The notes under the pieces: model-generated
The model's database searches: none
Told to the model about the DNA's origin: nothing
Seen by the model: only the letters and a program-made list of their open reading frames with translations
Part shown: in pieces, positions 51,575 through 57,474 of the stretch
Numbering within the stretch: the stretch's first letter is position 1
How the letters are laid out: each line of letters begins with the position of its first letter
Program-made: the position numbers and the translations under genes
Assembly (NCBI GenBank): GCA_003153475.1
Contig: PLYT01000006.1
Coordinates: forward strand, 1 to 57,474
Length of the DNA stretch: 57,474 bases
From: Betaproteobacteria bacterium
GTDB lineage: Bacteria > Pseudomonadota > Gammaproteobacteria > Burkholderiales > Casimicrobiaceae
Reading direction: 5' to 3'

Positions 51575-52540
51575 ATGCTGGTCAACTGCGTCGCCTATCA
51601 GGAAGGCAAGAAGCTCGCCGACATTCCGAAAGAGGCGATCAGCGACTACCTGAAGCGTCCCGGCTGCTTCGTCTGGGTCGGGCTGAAGGATCCTGTGCCG
51701 GCCGAGCTCGAGGAGATGCAGGAGGAATTCGACCTGCCGGGACTCGCCGTCGAGGACGCGAGGCACGGCCATCAGCGGCCCAAGATCGAGGAGTACGGCG
51801 ATTCGCTGTTCGCCGTCCTGCAGGCGGTCGAGATGCGCGACGACGACTTGCATGTAGGTGAAATCGACATTTTCGTCGGCCCCAACTACGTCCTGTCGGT
51901 CCGCCGCGATACCGAGCGCGGTTTTGCCGACGTGCGCGCGCGGAGCGAAAGCGAGCCCGACCTCCTGATGCACGGCGCCGCTTACGTGCTGTATGCGCTG
52001 ATGGACAAGGTCGTCGACCGCTATTTTCCGGTGCTCGAGGCGCTCGAAAGCGAGCTGGAGACGGTCGAGGAGCAGATCTTCATCCGCAATACGGCGCGGT
52101 CCAATATCGAAGCGTTGTACGCCTTGAAGCGCAAGCTGATGACGCTCAAGCACGCGGTCGATCCGCTGATGGAGGCTGTCGGCAAGCTCTACGGCGGCCG
52201 CGTGCCGCGCATCTGCGCCGGCATGGGCGAGTATTTCCGCGACGTGTTCGACCATCTGCAGCGGCTGCACGCCTCGATCGAGGGCATCCGCGACATGCAG
52301 ACGACCGCCATCCAGGTCAACCTGGGCATGATCAACCTGAACGAAACCGAGGTGACCAAAAAGCTGGCGGGGTGGGCCGCCATCATCGCGATTCCGACGT
52401 TGATCGCCGGAATCTACGGCATGAACTTCAAGAACATACCCGAGTACGATTTTCAGTACGGATACCCGCTGTCGCTCGCGATGATGGCGGCGGTCGACGT
52501 CGGGCTCTACTTCTGGTTCAAGAGGATCCGCTGGCTTTGA
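51575..52540 (+). CDS. corA: CorA-family magnesium/metal transporter
   Basis: A 321-residue CorA-type channel for Mg2+ (or Co2+/Ni2+). The N-terminal cytoplasmic alpha/beta domain (1-about 230) ends in the long stalk helix. Two C-terminal membrane helices follow (AGWAAIIAIPTLIAGIYGMN and LALAMM-type PLSLAMMAAVDVGLYFWF). They are joined by the hallmark YGMNF loop. ATG 51575 gives the usual MLVNCVAY start. A metal exporter gene lies convergently 20 bases downstream. Confidence 0.94.
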   Translation: MLVNCVAYQEGKKLADIPKEAISDYLKRPGCFVWVGLKDPVPAELEEMQEEFDLPGLAVEDARHGHQRPKIEEYGDSLFAVLQAVEMRDDDLHVGEIDIFVGPNYVLSVRRDTERGFADVRARSESEPDLLMHGAAYVLYALMDKVVDRYFPVLEALESELETVEEQIFIRNTARSNIEALYALKRKLMTLKHAVDPLMEAVGKLYGGRVPRICAGMGEYFRDVFDHLQRLHASIEGIRDMQTTAIQVNLGMINLNETEVTKKLAGWAAIIAIPTLIAGIYGMNFKNIPEYDFQYGYPLSLAMMAAVDVGLYFWFKRIRWL

Positions 52541-52559
52541 AGGGCGCGCGCCTCAGGGC

Positions 52560-53516
52560 CTAATGCAGGTGCGGCTTGTCGTCGCCGGCGATGGGCTTCA
52601 GCGGAATCACGCGCTTGTCGGCCGGGGGGTGATGCCACGCCGGCTGCAAAGTGACGTGATCGATGCGGTATCGCTCCGCCAACAATCGCTGCGCCGCCGC
52701 CAGGACCTGCGGCCATGCGTGCGCGTCGCGGATCAGCAAATGCGCCGACATCGCCGTCCTGTCGTTGGTCATTTGCCACACGTGCAGATCGTGCACGGCG
52801 GCCACCCCCGGAACGTGTGTCAACGCGCGACCGATGTCGTCGTAGGAAAGATGCGCCGGAACGCCTTCCATCAACACGTGCGTCGAGGACCTGAGCAAGA
52901 GCCAGGTCGACCGCAGGACCAGCGCCGCCACCAGTAGCGACAGAATCGGATCGATGGGCATCCATCCGGTCCAGGCGACGACGGCGCCGGCGACGATCGC
53001 GGCCACCGACCCCAGCATGTCGCCGCTGATGTGAAGGAGCGCCGCCCGGCTGTTCAGGCTGTCGCCGCGCGACAGGCTCCACGCGGCGAATATGTTGATC
53101 AGCAAACCGACCGCCGCGATGACCATCACCATTCCGCCGGCGACCGGCGACGGGGCCAGGAGCCGGCGCACCGCCTCGACCGAAATCCCGACGACGACAG
53201 CCAGCATCAGCAGCGAATTGATGAACGCGGCGATGACCTCGGCCCGCGCATAGCCGTAGCTCGCGCGACGCGATGGCGGCAGTCGCGCCACGTGCTGGGC
53301 GAAGAGCGCGATGCCCAGCGCCGCGGCATCGGTGACCATGTGGCCCGCGTCGGCGAGCAGCGCCAGGGAGCCTGCGAGCCAGCCGCCGGCCGCCTCGACC
53401 ACGGCGAAGACCAGCGTCAGTATGACGGCGAGGCGAAGCGCTCGACGTTCGCGCGTCGCCGCGCTCGTCGTGGTGTCGCCGTGCGTCTTTGCCGGAGAAT
53501 GGTGGTGGGAGGGCAT
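52560..53516 (-). CDS. cation diffusion facilitator (CzcD/ZitB-like metal exporter)
   Basis: A 318-residue inner-membrane antiporter exporting Zn2+, Co2+ or Cd2+ in exchange for protons. Six helices are predicted. Metal-site pairs appear in helix 2 (LLADAGHMVTDAAALG) and helix 5 (LLHISGDMLGSVA), the H-x3-D and H-x3-D patterns of zinc-type members. A His-rich N-terminus (MPSHHHSPAKTH) and a cytoplasmic C-terminal domain (HDLHVWQMTNDRTAMSAHL) complete it. ATG 53516 is the first of the family-like frame. Confidence 0.92.
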   Translation of the reverse strand: MPSHHHSPAKTHGDTTTSAATRERRALRLAVILTLVFAVVEAAGGWLAGSLALLADAGHMVTDAAALGIALFAQHVARLPPSRRASYGYARAEVIAAFINSLLMLAVVVGISVEAVRRLLAPSPVAGGMVMVIAAVGLLINIFAAWSLSRGDSLNSRAALLHISGDMLGSVAAIVAGAVVAWTGWMPIDPILSLLVAALVLRSTWLLLRSSTHVLMEGVPAHLSYDDIGRALTHVPGVAAVHDLHVWQMTNDRTAMSAHLLIRDAHAWPQVLAAAQRLLAERYRIDHVTLQPAWHHPPADKRVIPLKPIAGDDKPHLH

Positions 53517-53571
53517 GATCGCGCAAGCTTATTGTCTGCCATGCCCGGGTCCCCGGCAACGTCACCGTCGG

Positions 53572-53577
53572 TAGAAT
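53572..53577 (+). promoter_or_regulatory. candidate -10 box of rnfB-nth
   Basis: TAGAAT ends six bases before the rnfB ATG. If used, the transcript would be leaderless or nearly so. No ribosome binding site is visible before ATG 53584, which agrees with that reading. Confidence 0.4.
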
Positions 53578-53583
53578 AGCGAC

Positions 53584-54204
53584 ATGTGCAACACTGCCGC
53601 GCTCGCCGACCGCATCGATGCCCTGCTGCCGCAGACGCAGTGCGGGCGTTGCGCGCATCCGGGGTGCCGTCCGTATGCCGAGGCGATCGCCGCCGGGACG
53701 GTGCCGATCAATCGCTGCGCGCCGGGGGGTGTGTCGACGATCGCAATGCTCGCCGCGCTACTCGACGTACCGGCGCCGCCGCCCGATCCCGCCTTCGGCA
53801 CCGCCGAGCCGCTGGCGTGGGCGCGCATCGACGAAGCTGCCTGCATCGGTTGCACGCTGTGCATCCGGGCCTGTCCGGTCGACGCGATCGTCGGCGCGGC
53901 CGCGCGGATGCATACGGTCCTGGCCGACCACTGCACTGGCTGCGGGCTTTGCCTGCCGCCGTGCCCGGTCGACTGCATCGTCATGGCCGACGCGGGTCGA
54001 ACGTGGACTTCAGCCGATGCTGCAGCCGCGCGCACCCGCTTTCAATCGCGCAATGCGCGGCTCGCGCGACGCGCTGCCAAGCGCGCGCGCCCCGATGCCG
54101 GAGCGGCGCTGGCCGTGCGGGATGCGACACCCGGCGAGCGCCGCCAAGCCGTGGCGGCAGCCCTCGCCCGGGCGCGCGCCCGCCGTGCGCAGGAGCGCCG
54201 GTGA
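53584..54204 (+). CDS. rnfB: RnfB-like ferredoxin subunit
   Basis: A 206-residue iron-sulfur protein. A 4Fe-4S domain of the RnfB type comes first ([14 protein letters not shown] ... NRCAPGG). Two ferredoxin clusters follow ([14 protein letters not shown] and [15 protein letters not shown]), then a basic Arg/Ala-rich tail. The N-terminal membrane anchor of classical RnfB is absent and no other rnf genes are nearby, so it probably acts as a stand-alone electron carrier. Its stop overlaps the nth start; rnfB-nth adjacency is common in beta- and gammaproteobacteria. Confidence 0.9.
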   Translation: MCNTAALADRIDALLPQTQCGRCAHPGCRPYAEAIAAGTVPINRCAPGGVSTIAMLAALLDVPAPPPDPAFGTAEPLAWARIDEAACIGCTLCIRACPVDAIVGAAARMHTVLADHCTGCGLCLPPCPVDCIVMADAGRTWTSADAAAARTRFQSRNARLARRAAKRARPDAGAALAVRDATPGERRQAVAAALARARARRAQERR

Positions 54205-54833
54205 ATCCGGCCAAGCGGCTCGCGATCTATGAGCGGTTGCGCGAGCAGAATCCGTATCCTCGCAGCGAATTGGTCTATCGCACGCCGTTCGAATTGCTGA
54301 TCGCCGTCGTGCTATCGGCGCAGGCGACCGACAAGAGCGTCAACCTGGCGACGGCGAAGCTCTTTCCGGTCGCGCGCACGCCGCAGGCGATCGTCAAGCT
54401 GGGCGAGGCGGGCCTGATTCCGTATATCCAGACGATAGGGCTGTTCCGTACCAAGGCCAAAAACGTCGTCGCGCTGTGCCGCCGGCTGATCGAAGCCTAT
54501 GGCGGCGAGGTGCCCTCAGACCACGACGCGCTGGTCAGCCTGCCCGGCGTGGGCCGCAAGACCGCCAACGTGGTCCTGAACGTCGCCTTCGGCCAGCCGA
54601 CGATCGCCGTCGACACGCACATCTTTCGCGTCGCCAACCGCACTGGCTTAGCACCCGGCCGCACGCCCGAAGAGGTCGAGCACAAACTCGTCAAGTTCAC
54701 GCCGGAGCAATTCCGGCACGATGCTCATCACTGGCTGATCCTGCACGGCCGCTACGTGTGCCAGGCGCGAAAGCCGCTGTGCGCGCAATGCGTGATCGTC
54801 GACTTGTGCGAATACCGGCACAAGACGGTGTAA
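54201..54833 (+). CDS. nth: endonuclease III (DNA glycosylase/AP lyase)
   Basis: A 210-residue base-excision repair enzyme removing oxidised pyrimidines. The start is GTG 54201, overlapping the rnfB stop (GTGA), with AGGAG five bases upstream. The HhH motif [12 protein letters not shown] contains the catalytic lysine and VDTHIFRV the catalytic aspartate. The C-terminal 4Fe-4S loop is C-x6-C-x2-C-x5-C ([18 protein letters not shown]). Full length. Confidence 0.96.
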   Translation: MNPAKRLAIYERLREQNPYPRSELVYRTPFELLIAVVLSAQATDKSVNLATAKLFPVARTPQAIVKLGEAGLIPYIQTIGLFRTKAKNVVALCRRLIEAYGGEVPSDHDALVSLPGVGRKTANVVLNVAFGQPTIAVDTHIFRVANRTGLAPGRTPEEVEHKLVKFTPEQFRHDAHHWLILHGRYVCQARKPLCAQCVIVDLCEYRHKTV

Positions 54834-54842
54834 CGACCGCTT

Positions 54843-54876
54843 AAAAACGAACAAGGCGCCGCAAGCAGCGCCCTGT
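54843..54876 (-). terminator. intrinsic terminator of the cytochrome c operon
   Basis: Minus-strand RNA folds ACAGGGCGC with GCGCCUUGU (54868-54876 and 54851-54859, one G-U pair) around an 8-base loop. Five U residues follow (AAAAA at 54843-54847). It lies 20 bases after the last cytochrome stop and can also limit nth readthrough. Confidence 0.75.
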
Positions 54877-54895
54877 CGCGATCGCTGAAAGCCGG

Positions 54896-55246
54896 TCAGT
54901 GCGTCGTGACGACGACCGCGGGTTGCGCGGCATAGTAGGCGGCGAGGTTCTCAATGTCGGCGGTCGACAGCGTGCCGGCGAATGCCGCCATGATCGGATT
55001 CTTGCGCGCGCCCGACTTGTAGTCGCGCAGGGCCTTGGCCAGATAGTCCGGATACTGGCCGCCGAGCTTCGGATAGTCGGCGTTCTGGCTGTTGCCGTCG
55101 ACGCCGTGACATGCCTGGCAGACCGCTTTGACCTTGGCCTCGCCGGCTTTGACATCGGCGGCCGCGGCGGTGCCGGCCGCGACCAGGGCCGTCAACGAGA
55201 AAAAACCGAGCACGAATGTTTTCTTCATGGTTTTTGCCATCATCAT
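54896..55246 (-). CDS. small class I cytochrome c (second of a pair)
   Basis: A 116-residue periplasmic monoheme cytochrome. The start is a run of three ATGs (55240-55246), the first overlapping the upstream stop. An internal ATG at 55228 (MKKTFVLGFF) could also serve. A signal peptide ends near AAAAD. The haem site is CQACHG, with the methionine ligand probably in NPIMAAFAG. It is coupled to the preceding cytochrome gene, and the pair probably acts as an electron shuttle to a terminal oxidase. Confidence 0.9.
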   Translation of the reverse strand: MMMAKTMKKTFVLGFFSLTALVAAGTAAAADVKAGEAKVKAVCQACHGVDGNSQNADYPKLGGQYPDYLAKALRDYKSGARKNPIMAAFAGTLSTADIENLAAYYAAQPAVVVTTH

Positions 55247-55593
55247 TTGCTGGCCGTCTTGGAAAGCGCGCTCGAATAGTAGGCCGCCAGATCGGCGATG
55301 TCCTTGTCCGACAGCGTCGCCGCGATCGCCTTCATCGACGGATGGCTGCGCTCGCCGGCACGATATTCCTGCAGCGCACGGACGATGTAAGTCTGGTGCT
55401 GTCCGCCGATCTTGGGCACGTTGTAGACCTCGGGAAAGGCCGTGCGCCAGCCGACGATGCCATGGCACCCGATGCACTTCTCGATTTTCTGCGATCCGGC
55501 GGCGGCGTCGCCGGCAGGCGCTGGCGCCTGAGCCAGCGCGGCTCCGGGTAGCGCCAGCATGAAGGCAGCGGCAAGCAGAGACTGTGTGGTCAT
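55243..55593 (-). CDS. small class I cytochrome c (first of a pair)
   Basis: A 116-residue monoheme cytochrome with a signal peptide (MTTQSLLAAAFMLALPGAALA). The haem motif is CIGCHG and the distal methionine lies in HPSMKAIAATL. ATG 55593 is chosen over an upstream TTG-type extension because it opens the signal peptide. It resembles its neighbour in the GGQ.TYIVRALQEYRAG segment, so the two probably arose by duplication. Confidence 0.9.
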   Translation of the reverse strand: MTTQSLLAAAFMLALPGAALAQAPAPAGDAAAGSQKIEKCIGCHGIVGWRTAFPEVYNVPKIGGQHQTYIVRALQEYRAGERSHPSMKAIAATLSDKDIADLAAYYSSALSKTASK

Positions 55594-55704
55594 CGACCGG
55601 CTTTCATAAAAATGCCGCTCTGGCGCGGCGGGCGACAAACCCGGCTATTTTACGGGCTGGGTGCAACGCCGGTCAAACAATACGACGACAGCGAATCAGG
55701 ACGG

Positions 55705-56028
55705 CTAGCGCTCCAGCAAGGACAGCTTGACCTTGACGGTTTTCCATTCATCGGCGTCGGGAGGCGCCGGCTTGCGCTCGATAATCGGTTTCCAGGCCTT
55801 CGCGAGCTCGGCGTTCAAGGCCTTGAACTGCTGCTGGTCGTCGGGGACGTCGTCTTCGGCATAAATCGCCTCGACCGGGCATTCGGCGACGCAAAGCGTG
55901 CAATCGATACATTCGTCCGGATCGATGACCAGGAAATTGGGCCCTTCGCGGAAGCAATCGACCGGGCAGACGTCGACACAGTCGGTATACTTGCAGCGAA
56001 TGCAGCTTTCGGTCACAACGTAGGTCAT
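55705..56028 (-). CDS. fdxA: FdxA-like 7Fe ferredoxin
   Basis: A 107-residue ferredoxin with a 3Fe-4S and a 4Fe-4S cluster. It starts [20 protein letters not shown], then CPVDCF, and the second site is [16 protein letters not shown]. The C-terminal extension of about 45 residues ([17 protein letters not shown]) is typical of the proteobacterial FdxA type. It is a soluble low-potential electron carrier. A 181-base gap with no gene separates it from trxA. Confidence 0.94.
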   Translation of the reverse strand: MTYVVTESCIRCKYTDCVDVCPVDCFREGPNFLVIDPDECIDCTLCVAECPVEAIYAEDDVPDDQQQFKALNAELAKAWKPIIERKPAPPDADEWKTVKVKLSLLER

Positions 56029-56209
56029 CGCTTTTTTGGTCCGTTGCCGCTGGTCTTGGATTTTACCAAATCGGCCCCAATTAAGCAGCGGTGATAGGCC
56101 CGTCGCTTGCGAGAGTGGCTCGTTTGCGCTAAGTTAGGTTTCGGGACGCGACCGCAGCGGCCCTCCAGGCAGGCCACCGGCGCCGCGCAGCGCATCAGCG
56201 AGGATCAGC

Positions 56210-56536
56210 ATGAATGAGCATATCAAGCACGTTACCGACGCCACTTTTGACACCGACGTACTGAAGGCCGGCACGCCGGTCCTGGTCGATTACTGGGCCG
56301 AGTGGTGCGGCCCCTGCAAGATGATCGCGCCGATCCTGGACGATGTCGCCAAGAGCTATGCGGGCAAGCTCACCGTGGCCAAGCTGGACATCGACGCCAA
56401 TCCGGGGGTCCCGGCAAAATACGGCATCCGCGGCATACCGACCTTGATCCTGTTCAAGGGCGGGGAAGTCGCGGCGCAGAAGGTCGGGGCACTGTCCAAG
56501 TCGCAGCTCACAGCCTTTATTGACAGCCACATCTGA
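56210..56536 (+). CDS. trxA: thioredoxin 1
   Basis: A 108-residue thioredoxin with the active site WCGPCK and the cis-proline segment RGIPTLILF. It reduces protein disulfides in the cytoplasm with NADPH through thioredoxin reductase. Length and the N-terminal [10 protein letters not shown] are standard. The rho gene follows in the same orientation, a common trxA-rho arrangement. Confidence 0.96.
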   Translation: MNEHIKHVTDATFDTDVLKAGTPVLVDYWAEWCGPCKMIAPILDDVAKSYAGKLTVAKLDIDANPGVPAKYGIRGIPTLILFKGGEVAAQKVGALSKSQLTAFIDSHI

Positions 56537-56723
56537 ACACGCTACGCTCCTGACCCATTGAAGCACGCGTCCCGCCAAGCGTAGTCGCCGCGGGGCGTCG
56601 TCACCGGCGCTGCCGCACGCAGTTGTTGTTTTATCCGGCGCCAACCTCCCTTATCGCACTGGTTTCGCGGCCTTTAGCATGTCCGGGGACCGTCCCGCCT
56701 TCCTCCCGCAACTCACTCCCTCC

Positions 56724-57474
56724 ATGCACCTGTCCGAACTCAAGTCCAAGCCCGTTACCGAACTCGTCGAGATTGCCAACACCAACGAGATCGACGGCGC
56801 CAACCGCCTGCGCAAGCACGATCTGATTTTTGCGCTGCTGAAAAATCAGGCAAAAAAGGGCGAAAGCATCTTCGGCGACGGCACGCTCGAAGTGCTGCCC
56901 GACGGCTTCGGGTTTCTGCGCTCGCCCGACACCAGTTACCTTGCCGGCACCGACGACATCTATATTTCGCCGTCGCAGATCCGGCGCTTCAACCTGCACA
57001 CCGGCGACACGATCGAGGGTGAGATTCGCACGCCCAAGGACGGCGAGCGCTATTTCGCCCTGGTCAAGGTCGATAAGGTCAACGGCGAGCCGCCGGAGAA
57101 CGCCAAGAGCAAGATACTTTTCGAGAACCTGACGCCGCTGTTTCCCGACGAGCCGCTGATCCTCGAACGCGACATCAAGGCCGAGGAGAACATCACCGGG
57201 CGCATCATCGATATCGTCGCGCCGATCGGCAAGGGGCAGCGCGGGCTGCTGGTCTCGTCGCCGAAATCGGGCAAGACGGTGATGCTGCAGCATCTCGCGC
57301 ACTCGATCGCGGCCAACTATCCGGACGTGGTCCTGATCGTGCTCCTGATCGACGAGCGGCCCGAAGAGGTCACCGAGATGCAACGTTCAGTGCGCGGCGA
57401 AGTCGTGTCGTCGACGTTCGACGAGCCGGCGACGCGCCACGTCCAGGTTGCCGAGATGGTGATCGAAAAGGCCA
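56724..57474 (+). CDS. rho: transcription termination factor Rho (5' part, runs off the window)
   Basis: The visible 250 residues cover the N-terminal Rho domain ([18 protein letters not shown]), the RNA-binding OSB-fold ([34 protein letters not shown]) and the start of the ATPase domain. The Walker A region is [12 protein letters not shown], and [13 protein letters not shown] precedes the window end. Rho is a hexameric RNA helicase that ends transcripts. ATG 56724 is preferred over an upstream in-frame ATG at 56679, which lacks family similarity. The 187-base leader is C-rich before the start, as expected if Rho represses its own mRNA. Confidence 0.96.
   Translation, partial: MHLSELKSKPVTELVEIANTNEIDGANRLRKHDLIFALLKNQAKKGESIFGDGTLEVLPDGFGFLRSPDTSYLAGTDDIYISPSQIRRFNLHTGDTIEGEIRTPKDGERYFALVKVDKVNGEPPENAKSKILFENLTPLFPDEPLILERDIKAEENITGRIIDIVAPIGKGQRGLLVSSPKSGKTVMLQHLAHSIAANYPDVVLIVLLIDERPEEVTEMQRSVRGEVVSSTFDEPATRHVQVAEMVIEKA

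Overview
The window looks like a piece of a betaproteobacterial chromosome. The evidence is high GC, Gram-negative genes (hldD for LPS heptose, lplT) and familiar housekeeping neighbourhoods (rimI-tsaB, rnfB-nth, fdxA / trxA / rho). The species cannot be named from the sequence alone. No gene-free stretch exceeds about 240 bases.

Layout. (1) 1-1.6 kb: an IS1595-family (ISXO2-like) transposase with two very small genes downstream of it, all on the minus strand. (2) 1.6-23.5 kb: core chromosome. It holds an ABC exporter pair (ybbA-ybbP), a tightly coupled tesA-mnmH-phzF operon, a secreted DUF1800/DUF1501 pair, an exonuclease and cysM, a ComEA-like HhH protein with a long Ala/Lys tail, hldD and alr, lplT, a lemA-TPM-TPM operon, a udg-rimI-tsaB operon, rlmD, yccA and tRNA-Ser(UGA). 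(3) 23.5-41.4 kb: a genomic island beside the tRNA. It begins with a P4-type tyrosine integrase, an AlpA regulator and a RepA-like ATPase, then a subtilase and a membrane protein. It ends with an array of integron-type gene cassettes (34.0-40.8 kb). The array has four well-formed attC sites of 81-83 bp and several decayed ones, all in one orientation with every gene on the plus strand, and no integron integrase is present. This is a CALIN-type array (cluster of attC sites lacking an integrase) and is the most notable structure here. (4) 41.4-42.0 kb: a broken isochorismatase-family gene at the island edge. (5) 42.0-57.5 kb: core chromosome again. It holds a lipoprotein, a trehalose operon (membrane-anchored otsA, otsB, GH15 glycosidase), a lone GspE/PilB ATPase, a macro-domain protein facing pncB, corA, a CDF metal exporter, rnfB-nth, two small cytochromes c, ferredoxin, thioredoxin and the start of rho.

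How the genes fit together. Many neighbours share ATGA or GTGA stop/start overlaps, so translational coupling is the main operon signal. The otsA-otsB-GH15 operon would make and perhaps break down trehalose, and its synthase carries a periplasmic sensor-like module. The cassette array carries unrelated small genes: a dCMP-deaminase-like enzyme, DUF1643 plus a GIY-YIG-type membrane protein, a HEPN-like protein, HNH-like and nuclease-like proteins, and two secreted proteins. Several belong to nucleic-acid-acting folds, so a role in defence or mobile-element conflict is a reasonable but unproven reading.
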